64,000 bases of DNA from Claviceps africana (Eukaryota; Ascomycota; Sordariomycetes; Hypocreales; Clavicipitaceae), in assembly GCA_018360145.1 (NCBI GenBank), contig SRPY01000093.1, positions 1 to 64,000 on the forward strand, in the 5' to 3' direction. Below, piece after piece: positions 42,913 through 53,333 of this stretch. A program made the translations under genes and the position numbers. Positions within the stretch are counted from its first letter, which is position 1; the number at the start of each line of letters is the position of its first letter. Below the pieces are notes generated by a model. It did not search any database and had not been told where the DNA came from. It saw only the letters and a program-made list of their open reading frames with translations.

Positions 42913-44393
42913 ATGGGCCTCAACAACCCCCTCCCCTCGTCTCTAAAGTGTAAGTACGTGCCGAGCGGCTTGCCCACGCTCCAGGCGCGATCCATCCATG
43001 GTCCCCCATCTCCCGCCCAAGACCAAAAGGCTGACACTCGTCTCCTCCTTTCCTTGCACGGCACGGCACGACAGCCGAGTGTAAAAAATGCGGCAAGATT
43101 CTGACGTCGTTCGTCAACCCGCGACAGGCCTTTGGCCCCGACAAAGTGATCCCGCCGTCCATCTTGTCGAATGCCAAGGGCTTCGCCATCATCACCATCC
43201 TCAAGGCCGGCTTCCTCGGCTCGGGCCGTGTTGGCAGTGGACTGGTGGTCGCCAGACTGCCCAACGGGTCGTGGAGTGCCCCCAGTGCCATCGCGGCCGC
43301 GGGCGGCGGCTTCGGCGGCCAGATCGGGCTCGAGATCACCGACTTCGTCTTCGTCTTGAACGATGCCAACGCCGTCAAGACGTTTGCGCAGATGGGGTCC
43401 ATCACGTTGGGCGGCAACGTGTCTCTTGCTGCTGGTCCCGTGGGGCGCAATGCCGAAGCCGCCGGGGCTGCGTCGCTCAAGAGCGTGAGCGGCATCTTCA
43501 GTTATTCCAAGACCAAGGGCCTCTTCGCCGGCGTCTCGCTCGAGGGCATGGCCATTATTGAGCGCCGAGATGCCAACGAGAAGCTCTACGGGACGCGGTA
43601 CACGGCTATGCAGTTACTCACCGGGTCCGTCCGCCCGCCGCCCGCCGCCGACTCGCTCATGATGGTCCTCAACTCCAGGGTGTTTAGCGGTATGCGCGTC
43701 GGCTCCACGACCGACGATATCATGTACAACGACATGCCCGTCTACGACGAGCGCCACGACGACGTGGTCTGGGACGGTCGTCGGGGGAACGCCTACGGAG
43801 AAGGTCCGCAGCGGGATGCCAACGGAAGTGGAGCTGTCGGCGCAAACGAATTGGGCAGACCAGGCCGATCGAGCACTTGGAGGGACGACGTGTATGACCG
43901 ACAAGGCTCGAATGCACCTTTACGTGCCAATACGTTTTCTGAAGGACGAGGCGCCGCCGCCACCACCACCACCAACAACAACAACAACAGTTACAACAAG
44001 TACAACTACAATGATGGCAATAACAACAATGGCTCCGGGACAAGCGAGAAGAGGATTGGGCCCGGACGACCTACCGCTCCCAAGCCCAAGTTTGGCGCAG
44101 GCGAAGCCGGCATCAAGCACAACGAAGCCGTCGCCTTGTTCAACTTTGACGCGGACCAACCCGGGGACTTGAGCTTCAGGAAAGGCGAAATCATTACCAT
44201 ATTGAAAAAGACTGACAGCGACAATGACTGGTGGTAAGTTTCTTTTTCTTCTGTTTTTTTTTTAAAAAAAAAAGAAAAAAAAATGGACGATTGTCCTGCC
44301 CCAACGCATGTACTAAATGCGCTGCTCTTCAGGACCGGTAGGATCGGGTCGAGGCACGGCATCTTTCCCAGCAACTACGTCAAGCTGAGATGA
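42913..44393 (+). CDS. Ysc84/Lsb3-type actin-patch protein with SH3 domain
   Basis: Exons 42913-42949, 43075-44233 and 44333-44393, 418 aa. The N-terminal SYLF/Ysc84 domain (residues 1 to about 215) is very well preserved: MGLNNPLPSSL-K, RQAFGPDKVIPPSIL, GGQIGLEITDFVFVL, GPVGRNAEAAGAASL and SYSKTKGLFAGVSLEG. It binds phosphoinositides and bundles actin. A disordered linker rich in Asn, Thr and Gly follows, then a C-terminal SH3 domain (about 360-418) with ALFNFDADQPGDLSF, DNDWW-TGR and FPSNYVKL; intron 2 falls inside the WW motif. Homologues act at endocytic actin patches. SECKKCGKI carries a CxxC where relatives usually have one Cys. Confidence 0.93.
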
Positions 44394-45423
44394 CAGAGAG
44401 TACGAGCATGGACTTTTCAAGACCTAGAAAAAATAACTCGACCATGTCCTTGATGAAGAGGGTATCCTGATGTTTTTTTGGTGGTGTTTTTTTCCTTCAG
44501 GAGATGGTATCGGCTCGATATTCGTTGCACCTTGTTCTTGTTTTCCCGTCCTTGCTGACGCATCTCTCTGATCCTCTCCTTCTTTTCCGTATCGTTTTGT
44601 CCTTTGAATAAACTGGGAGGGATTGATTGCGAATTCGAAGTGTCTTGTATTCTTTCTTCTTTCTTCTTTTTTTTCGGCGGGTCGGGAGCGCCAATGGATG
44701 AGCGGGTCGTTGCTGGGGTGAGGGTATGCTTGGCGTCTCGGAGATATCCCTAGGTCTAGCTTCCAAGTCTTCTTTTGCGCATCGTATTCCCGCCGAGTCA
44801 AACGGGCGGATGAAGGAAGGCGTGCTGGGGCTTTTTGTTCGCCATATCGGGTTGTGCTCCTGGTGCCGGGCCGGGGAGGATGCTCGGTATGGGGCAGCGG
44901 CGAGCATCTCCCATCATGGGCCACGGGCGGGGAGGGGGGGAAGCATGATCGGTGAATTTATTATGTAGACCTGGGCCAGATTGGCGCATGGGGCGTCCTG
45001 TTGAGGATCGGTGAAGAGGGGAGGGGCACATGGGCCACGCGGAGTCTTGAAACCGAGAATCCGAGGATGGGTGGGTCGACATTGTGCCACTAGCCGTCCG
45101 TGGTCGTGCCTTCCCTTGTTAGTGTGCTCCACTAAGCACCAGGTTGGGAAAGGTCTGCAGCAGAGTGGGGGACCAAAGGCTGTAGCGGTAGCTGTGAGTT
45201 GGGAATTCGGAAATGCCACCACGTACATACATCATCGATCAGACCTCACACTTTCCTCTCTCCCGTCTCCCTCATCTCGGTCGTCTCCTCCTCGGCGTCG
45301 CAGGCAAGGGACTCGCGCGTGTGCATGCGTCATCTGGTCATGCTGCCGTCGACCATCTATCACGGACAGAGCTATGCCGGGTGCGCGGCGCCTGCAGCCT
45401 CGGGGAGACGGTTGGCCCCCCTG
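44394..45423. other. Spacer before the Zn2Cys6 gene
   Basis: Contains the Ysc84-like 3' UTR and the regulator's promoter and leader. An open frame continues upstream of the chosen regulator start, so part of 45199-45423 could be coding. No other gene recognised. Confidence 0.45.
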
Positions 45424-45839
45424 ATGCCAGGGTCCGCATCCGCGCAGACGACGACAACGACGGACGGCAGCAACAACACGAACACGAACCGCGCGGCCGC
45501 TTCCACGCGGTACAAACGCCACCAGGTCGCCGCCGCCTGTGCCAACTGCCGCAGGCGCAAGGAAAAGTGCGACGACGGGCGGCCGACGTGCGGTGCCTGC
45601 GCGCGAAGGGGCGTGGCCTGCAACAACGGCTCCAAGGCCGACGCCGACTCGGCCCTCACCACCACCCTCAAGGGCCGCAACGCCGCCCTGCTGCACGAGA
45701 ACGAGCAGCTACGCGTCCTGTTTGACGTGCTGCGCGCCGGGCCGTCGTCCGATGGCCACGAGATTCTCGCCAGGCTGCGAGCCGCCGACGATCCCCTCCG
45801 CGCCCTGAGGGCCATCCAGGACCGTCCCATCTTGCCATT

Positions 45840-45896
<57 letters not shown>

Positions 45897-46217
45897 GCCG
45901 TCGTCGTCACCCGACCCGCTGGGTGACCCGAGACTCGAGCGGTTGGACCTCTTGGCTCTGAGGGAGAGCTCGATCCGCGTGGATGCGAGGCCGTGGACCG
46001 CCGTGGCCAGCGACGGGTTGGTGTCGGAGCTGATCTCGTCCTTTTTCACCTGGGACGATGCCTTCTACCTGCCCATTGTTGACCGCGAGGCCTTTCTGGC
46101 CGATATGCGATCCGGAAACATTGCCAATGCCAGGTACTGTTCGCCCTTTCTTGTCAATGCCATTTGCGCATCAAGATGTGTAAGTCTTGTTGGACCGTGG
46201 ACCCCTCTTTTTTTTAA

Positions 46218-46266
<49 letters not shown>

Positions 46267-48024
46267 CATTGTGATTAGTATTGTTACGATAGTTACTATT
46301 ACTATTATCGGTATATCATATTTTCATCATTATATCCATCAGTATTCGTATCATTCATCATCTCCACGGCTTTCACTTAGCCGCATGGACCCGCTAACCC
46401 TTGCACATATTGTGGCCGGCTTAGTACACATGTCGGCGAACAAAGGCTTTCAGCAGCATCAGCCAAAGAGACTTGGCGGCCGAGTTTCTGAGCGAAGCAA
46501 AGAAGCTGCTGGACCTGGAAAACGGTCGAGCATCGGTCTGTACCGTTCAGGGGCTCACGCTGCTCTTTTCCATTTCTGCGTGTCGCGGTACTGACAGGGC
46601 AGGCATAGTACGTTTTTGCCCCGTTCCTCCCACTTTTGTTTCTTCTTCTTTTTTCCTTCTTTCTCCTTTTTAAGAAATAGGAAACAAACCCACACAAATG
46701 AAAAAGCAAAAGTCTTCCATCTGCTCACCTGCAACTCTCCATTAGCTTTATCGATTCGCAGCATATGAAATGTTCAACCGTCTCGATGTGGAAGCCAGGT
46801 ACAACGCCATGATATATGACAAGACCAAAGACTTGGAGAGGAGAATATTGTCTCGACTGGCCTGGGGGCTTTTTTGCTTTGAGAGGTATGTATATCTGTG
46901 TATTAAAATAGCGGCCACTCTTCTTTCGTCGTGTACGCACGGGAAGAAGACCAGGCTTGGTCTAACCGTGTCCCGGGAAACCTCAGCATCGTCGCATACG
47001 TCTACCTCGAGATTTCCATGATCCCGCCACCCGCGATTCCCCGGCCATTCGAGAGGCCGTTTGAGCCGCCCGGCCTCGCACCACCTCGCAACGTGGACAT
47101 ATTTGGGAACGTGCATACCAGAGACAGCAAGTCGCCGCCGTTTGTCCCCGGCGCGCTCTATCTGGCCTGTGATGTGACTCTTATGCTGTACTCGTCCATG
47201 CAGTGGAACCAGGAATCGGAAAGCTTCTGTGGAGGAGAAGAGGATCTGAAGGTGCGACGAAGAAAATTGGACGAGGTGCGTCGGTGGAGAGAGCGGCTGC
47301 CGCTTAATATGCGGGAGGATGTCAACTTTACGCCGCAGACGTTTAGTCTCAGGTACGTATAAAATTTGACCTTTTCTTTTTACCATTTGGAAAAAAAAAC
47401 ATGAAAAATAAGAGCAGAGAGAGAGAGGGGGGGGAGCAAATCAGGACGAAACATGACTAATATCCACATGCCTTCCTCTCCAGCGCCTACACAAACGAAG
47501 TCCTCATCAGCATCCTCCGGCCGCTCCACTCCCTCACCGAAATCGAACCCGGCTGGACGGTCAAAGCCCTCTGCCTCAACTACTGCAAAGTCGACATCGA
47601 CAACATGGAGCGCTTCGTCCGCGTGTATACGCTCCGCGACTACGCCTGCATCAACGTCTGCGGCGTCTACAACTCGATCCTCATCCTCGTCTTCCACATG
47701 GCCGACCCGGCCGTCCACGCCCTCTTCGCCAAGGCCTCGTGGCTGATGCTCCAGACGGGCGCCGACTTCCCCATGTCGCGCTTCATCCTGCAGGGCATCA
47801 AGGCCATGTCCTGGTCGCTCAAGGTGGCGCTGCCGCCGACGGCGCGGCCCTACTACGAGAACCTGGGGAGCACCAAGGAGTCGTTCCGCGACATTCCCAT
47901 CTCGTTCGCGCTGCCGGAGCAGAAGCACGTGCGGAGCATGTTGACGGATTCGTCGGTGCAGAAGGGGCGGGCGGAGGACATGGGGACTTTGCTGTCAAAG
48001 TGGAGCGCCATGTCTATCGAGTGA
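45424..48024 (+). CDS. Zn2Cys6 transcription factor with fungal TF domain
   Basis: Exons 45424-46179, 46425-46607, 46746-46885, 46987-47352 and 47484-48024 give 661 aa. The zinc cluster is perfect: C-x2-C-x6-C-x6-C-x2-C-x6-C at residues 39-66 (CANCRRRKEKC...CGACARRGVAC). A leucine-containing linker (LLHENEQLRVL) may form a short coiled coil, followed by a Ser run from a (TCG)n repeat (45840-45905). The fungal_trans domain covers the rest, with FFTWDDAFYLPIVDREAF, QGLTLLFSISACRGTDRAG, YRFAAYEM, and WGLFCFES-IVAYVYL across junctions. Nuclear DNA-binding regulator; target genes unknown. An in-frame ATG at 45340 would add 28 residues. Intron 1 (245 nt) contains (TA)n(TG)n. Confidence 0.88.
46217..46263. 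repeat. (TA)n(TG)n microsatellite in regulator intron 1
   Basis: Compound dinucleotide repeat, eight or so TA units then about 13 TG units. Confidence 0.9.
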
Positions 48025-49724
48025 TTTAACATGCAAACAAACGACTGTTGACGTGAAGGATGCTCGCTCGTAGACGCTCTGCAGTGCCTTGTCATGTATG
48101 TATTGTATGTATGTTATGTATACGTGCTTGGAAGCGGCGACACGTACCCGGGACTGCCCAGGCCATTGTCCATCCCCCGCACTCATCCGATTGGACCACG
48201 ACCCTTGCCGTCCTGATCGTGGCCTGATACGCGCGCCCCCGTCTCTCGTCGCGGCACCCCCGCACCCCGGACTGCACACGCAAAGAAAACCCCATGTCCT
48301 CGCGTTTCCGTCACGGCTCGCCCTTCGTGGCCGACCCAAGTATCGAGGGGTCGGGGAAATAGCGCAGGCGTTTGGTGATTTGCTTGCGTCGCTCTGCGTC
48401 CAAGAGTCCAAGAACGGCCACAACAGGAACAAAGCCATGTCCGCCACTCTCACGTCACCATCGGCCGTGCCGCCAACCTTGGCGCAACCATGCTCCAGAA
48501 GCTCGTCGACGCAAAACACGTTCCACGTCCCCCGACCGGCCCGTAACCCCAAAGGGACGCTTCATCCCATCCGGGTTATGCCATCCCCCGGACTACGCCG
48601 TTGAAAAAAAAAAAAAAATCCAAGACGTCCCCCGCCTATCGTACACGTTCGTCTCTGGAGCGGGACATCCGGAACCACGACACAACGGGATACCAGCCCT
48701 TCCTGTTTGACGGCAGAAACCAGCTCTTTAGCGCCCACGACCATGGCCCCGGTCGTCGCCGATGACTCCCCCCTGCCGACGCCGAACCAGGCCACGCCCG
48801 AAACCCGTCGCAGCGAGCTTCTCGCCGCGTAGCCGACGTGCTTGGCCCGGGCCATCATCGACTACAACACCATGGCAGCGTATCTTTCGGTCCACGTTCG
48901 ACCCCTTTCGGGAACCACTTCCCACAAGACGCACAATGAACACCTTGGCGTCCCGGCAAAGCACAAGCGAGTAGGTTCTTGCCGAGGTGCTGTACACGAA
49001 CGTGCGGATCGGCTGGTCGGATGCAAAACCCATGTGCCCATTCTCGTTGCTGTACTTGACTGTCGCTTGCAGGCACGACGGTGGAACAGGACAAAGCGGG
49101 ATATGGAACGAGCCGAGGATATGAGTGATCTTGTCGTGCCATGCTCAGTCGCTTCCTCTCCCCATATCCTGATCAGAATGGCAAAGGGGGGGCTGCAAGG
49201 GTCACAAGGGTACAAGACGGAGAGTCGTAGGTTTTTTTGGGGGTTTTTTTTTTTAGACTTTTGAATTTTGGATTTTCATTTTCGTCTTCATTTTTTGCCG
49301 TGAGAGAAAACAATGTAGAGGTCAAACTTTTGCATTAAACACCCGATCATGGTATGGCAGAAAAGGCAGCGTTTTCAACAAGTTGGCATATATCCCTACA
49401 AGGTCCACAGTCCAAGCACGGAAAAGACACAACGTCCATTTGTGGAACAAACGGCTGTTCTTTTCCGCTTCGAGACTGCTTCCCAAGAATACAAATCTAG
49501 CCTCTAACCCTTGTCTTCCCGTTCAACAATAACATCAATGCGATACAATCCCCTCGCACAAACACGAAACAAAGAAAAAAGAACAACGCCACACGACCAA
49601 ACGCCCAGTTATGCCAATGATTCACCCCGCCCGCCCCGCCTGCTGTCTCGAGTATCCATCTACATCATGACAGCAGCGGCGCACACTCCCTACATGTCAA
49701 TTGGAAACGGGTCTCCCGATCCCG
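48025..49724. other. Convergent 1.7-kb spacer
   Basis: Between the stops of the regulator (plus) and the small orphan gene (minus). A minus-strand frame at 48728-49033 has fairly protein-like composition but no motif and no clear gene model. I see nothing else. Confidence 0.4.
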
Positions 49725-50216
49725 CTAGGACAGCAAGATGATCCATTCCATGTCCCGGGGCGTCTCCCTCACCACCTCCACGCTCTCGACGCCCAGTCTG
49801 CGTCGAAGCCCCTTGTTCCTGGCGAGCTTCCCGAGCGCGGCCCGCAGGTCCTGCCTCACGCCCTTGCACGTGTCGGTCGGCATTACGAAGCGTAGGGCTC
49901 CGGGCTTGGTGCTTCGTGGCGTCACGCACTTGCTGTACTGAAAGCTGTTGATGCGGACGTATCCGTTCTCGAGCTGGCGGCATTCGAGGACGTGGATGGG
50001 GTGGGCGTCGTTCTGCATGGTTTCCACGACGAGGAGGCACTGCTCGCCGGCGGCGTCCTGCTGGGGGGTTGGGGAGGAGGGTGTGACTTTTGCCTTGGTG
50101 AGGTCGATGGACTTGACGCTGCGGAGGATTCTTTTGACGCTGATGGCGAAGTCGTCGGTTGTGGTGACCTCGGTGAGTTTCTCCGTGGCGAAAAGCATGG
50201 TTGCCGCTTTCTCCAT
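49725..50216 (-). CDS. Small orphan protein, 163 aa
   Basis: Single exon; the start at 50216 is chosen because the frame upstream reads into homopolymer sequence (poly-Lys, poly-Pro from A and G/C runs). I do not recognise a family. The product has a mixed, globular-looking composition: an N-terminal part of about 40 residues (TTTDDFAISVKRILRSVKSIDL), a short Pro/Gln linker, and a central block with LLVVETMQNDAHPIHVLECRQLENGYVRINSFQYSK. The C-terminus is basic then hydrophobic (DMEWIILLS). No signal peptide or transmembrane segment. The balanced, non-shadow composition supports coding. The leader includes a run of 21 G on the plus strand (50248-50268). Confidence 0.55.
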   Translation of the reverse strand: MEKAATMLFATEKLTEVTTTDDFAISVKRILRSVKSIDLTKAKVTPSSPTPQQDAAGEQCLLVVETMQNDAHPIHVLECRQLENGYVRINSFQYSKCVTPRSTKPGALRFVMPTDTCKGVRQDLRAALGKLARNKGLRRRLGVESVEVVRETPRDMEWIILLS

Positions 50217-50235
50217 TGCGAAAAGGGTGATTGTT

Positions 50236-50268
<33 letters not shown>

Positions 50269-51232
50269 TTAATTTTTTTTTTGAGATATTTTTTTTTTAT
50301 TTTTTTTTTTCGGTATGCGTGCGTGCGTGCGTGTGTTGCCTTGATATTGCTATGATGCCTTTCGTGAAAATGTCCTATGTTGGATGAATAAAAATCTTCG
50401 CCGACAACGGCAACGACAATCGCCGCGCTCCGGGAATACAAACTACTCACTTGAACGACCGGAACGAGGCAACCAGCACAAGCCGTCGGGCCTTTGTACC
50501 CGCGAGGTGAAACTTTTTCTCTCCCCTACGTCACGCTCCTCGGTGGATGCGCCGGCAGAGAGCACAAGTATGATATGGATACCGCGGAATAGGTTCTGCT
50601 GTGTTGCTGCGGTGAACTTGGGGAATACTTCGGGCTGCCAGCTTTGCCAAGGAGTGAGTGCAGGCGCAACGGGTGACGGAGGTGTGTGGGATTATGTAGA
50701 AAGAGCAAGGCGGGAGGCTGCTTGTGCTTGGGTTGTATAAGTGACGCCGCAGCCTTGTGAGGCTTTCTATCCGAGGCTCCATACGTACGGGGCTTTTCCA
50801 TACGACTTCCGTATGGGTTTGTCTACATGAGGTTAGATATTTCTGCATGAATGAAAAAAACCCTTTTCTTTTTCCTTCCCCTTCCTTCCTTTTCTTCTTC
50901 TCCAGACATCAAGTCCTGTAGAGTCCCAGAGAAGGTCAACGCGAACCACTACGGCCTCTTTCCGGTGTTCTTGTCCCTTTTTTTGCAGGTGGTGTGATGC
51001 TGTTCATCGTCATTTCGCCCAAGCCTCGTCATCTGGCTCGCTACCTTACTGAAGCTTTCACAGCAGAATTCAAAAGACCCCTTTTCCGTTATTCTTTCCT
51101 CTATTTCTTTTTTTGTCTTCTTTTCTTCTAAACACAAGTCTTTCTGGATCCTAAAGCAAGTCACGGCAAAGACTAGGCCCCTTTCGGGTCGTCTTGGTCC
51201 TTTTTTTGCAGGCGGTGTGATGGTGCTCATCG
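50217..51232. other. Homopolymer-rich spacer with diverged tandem duplication
   Basis: 50241-50325 is made almost only of T and G runs. 50325-50760 shows no gene. From about 50880 the left copy of the tandem duplication begins (listed separately). Confidence 0.5.
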
Positions 51233-51295
51233 TTATCCTGCCTGCGCCTCGTGATACAACCCACTAACCTTTCGAAGCTTTTCCAGCCAAAACCT
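50880..51295. repeat. Diverged tandem duplication of about 200 bp
   Basis: Left copy about 50880-51070 and right copy about 51105-51290. Shared blocks: TTCTTCT...CAAGTC, GCC(T/C)CTTTC(C/G)GG, TTTTTTTGCAGG(T/C)GGTGTGATG, (T/C)TCATCGT(C/T)AT and GAAGCTTT. The right copy overlaps the 3' end of the minus-strand orphan gene, so the left copy looks like a duplicated gene tail. Confidence 0.65.
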
Positions 51296-52662
51296 CCTTC
51301 GTATACTTTCCAGCCAATCAAAGTAGAAGGCGGCTCGTTTTGCATCGTGGCGCCTGTGCGTAATATCCTGTTCATACTGTCTGTAGAGAAAAGATGATCT
51401 CGTCTCCAGCTCGTCCAGAGTGGATACATCCATAAGGACCATTGGTATTTCTAAAATACTGCAGATTGGCTGCGCACTCAGCGTTTGCATTGCCGTCATG
51501 GTGGAAGTATGCAGTGATGTCCTTGGGCAATCTGGATCGGCGCCCTCTTTTTTCTTTATTCTTTTATGAGAATGGTGCTTGGTTACGAGAAATGGAAGGC
51601 TTCGACGACGAGGCATAAGGTTCCTGAAATCGACTGTCGGCATCGCTTCAAAGCTAGTACGAACTTTGCCCTGAGGGCTCTCCATAGAAGCATTCTGGGC
51701 AGACCTCTTGCCGGCACCGTGTTTCCTTGCCCACTGGGAATGTTGCGGTTCGTTCAGACGGGTACCGACACGACCCGCTGCCGCCGAGAACGACCTCGTG
51801 AAATAGCCATGGTGGCGTCGAGCAGGCGGAGGGCCAGTCTTTGCGCCAGGAAAATTATCATCTGAGTCCTTGCGAGGTGATTGATTTTTTAAATTCTCAC
51901 GACTGCCGGGACCTCGCAGACAAGATTCAATCGTTGGTCGATCCGTGGTGCTGTTTCTATTTGCTGCAACGTCGTTGAGGAGGTCTAATACCTCGTCAAA
52001 AATATTTCCAGAAGAGACCAAGGCATCTTCTCTTGGCGGGGAACGTGGCGCCCAAGGGTTCCTCACTTGCTCTGGGAGCGCTGCTAGCGGGGCATGGATT
52101 GATGAATCAACAGGTTTGATTGCCTGCTTGGGCTTGACGTTCTTGTTCATTCGCCGTCTACCAGTTTTAGCCAGTGGTGAACAGGGTCCTTCTTCAATCG
52201 TGAATCCAGCTTTTCTGAGAATGCACACGGACACTGAAAAGTCTCGGCTGTGCTGGAACCAGATGCGGAGAGTATGGTCGAGGTTCGGCAGTCTGACGCA
52301 CACTTTTTGAGCTTGTTTATCGATGGCGATCGTTTCTTCTGTCCCGTAGGGATGGTTCAAAAGGTCATTTAGTCGTAGTGAAAGCTGCCATGACAGGTCA
52401 GATCTTCTGGCGATCTGACAGCACCGTGAGTTCGGCAACGTACCATTTGCTTGGAACCCGTGCTGATGACCAGCAGGAGAGTGCCAAGCTCCGATGTCAG
52501 AGACCGTTGTCCTTGAAGGCTGAATTCCAAAGGCTGGTCGAAAGTCGTCGCGTTGTATGTCTCCACTTCGTCTCCGACCTGGACCTCCAGCATCTGTAGG
52601 TGGCAGCCACTTGCTGGTGAGGCAAACTGAGACATGTCAGAATGGAGATCCCCCCGAGACAT
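51233..52662 (-). CDS. Orphan protein with beta-rich N-terminus and helical C-terminus
   Basis: Exons 52662-52444 and 52384-51233 on the minus strand, 456 aa; the 59-nt intron has donor GTACGT, branch CTGAC and acceptor GGCAG. A second ATG at 52635 has better context and would give 447 aa. I do not recognise the family with confidence. Residues 20 to about 130 alternate short hydrophobic strands (LEVQVGDEVE, LEFSLQG, LLLVISTG, VCVRLP, LRIWFQH, FSVSVCILRKAGFTI), suggesting a compact beta domain. The middle 200 residues are disordered, rich in Arg, Ser and Pro. The last 80 are helical with many Arg. That layout recalls meiotic Rec114-like proteins, but this is a guess. A splice donor-like GTTAGT near the stop means the true end may be further 3'. 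Confidence 0.6.
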
Positions 52663-53333
52663 CGATACGCTACTGTGGGAAACGATGCTACAATGCACGC
52701 TCGATTCGTCTCAAAATGTGCGGTGCAACTTCGAGGCCGCAGCGGGAAAAACCTCCCGCCGGTCGCTTACTGCTTTACTTTTTATGATTGGATGGAGGAC
52801 CTTTGATATTGCAAGATAGACCTTGAAGTCCTGTTGCAGGGGTAGGCAGGAGCGATGGACCACAGAGGAATGCAGCCGATTGGTTAGGGATGGGACCGTG
52901 GCTAGCCCAGCATCACGTGGCGATAAGATACCAGAACCACCCTGCCGACCCTTTCCTTGGCGCGAACCTTCACGCGCCATCACGCCGTCTTCGTCCACTC
53001 TTGTCCCATTGACGCCAAAAGCACCACTTCGTCCAGGCAAACCACTGCCTTGTGCGACCGGGCGACGTGTTTCGGTCTACGAGCGCCTATAGACTGACAT
53101 TGCTGCAGATGCGCGCGCGCGAGTGAGATTGTCCATTCACATTTCGCAATCCACAATCCACAGCCGACAATCGATTGACCTTGCGTCGGCCGCCCGCGCA
53201 GCTTGGTCTGCCCAACTTTGTTTGCAAGTTCCGGTGTCATGCCCGCTCCATCGGAACGAGCTTGAGATCGACATCGAGATCGAGATCGAGAAGATCGTTC
53301 TGCTCACCATTCAGTCAGTACGGTCGTACCGCA
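52663..53333. other. Shared promoter of the orphan gene and RSC9
   Basis: 671 bp between divergent starts. GAGATCGAGATCGAGATCGAG repeat words occur in the RSC9 leader (about 53265-53292). No gene recognised. Confidence 0.5.

Noticed and set aside
48728..49033. Minus-strand frame with fairly protein-like composition
   Set aside because: No motif, no supported start or splice partners, and it overlaps open frames on the other strand. Left as spacer.
52385..52413. Shorter splice choices in the orphan gene (29- or 37-nt intron)
   Set aside because: Below usual fungal intron size; the 59-nt intron has donor, branch site and acceptor in proper spacing.
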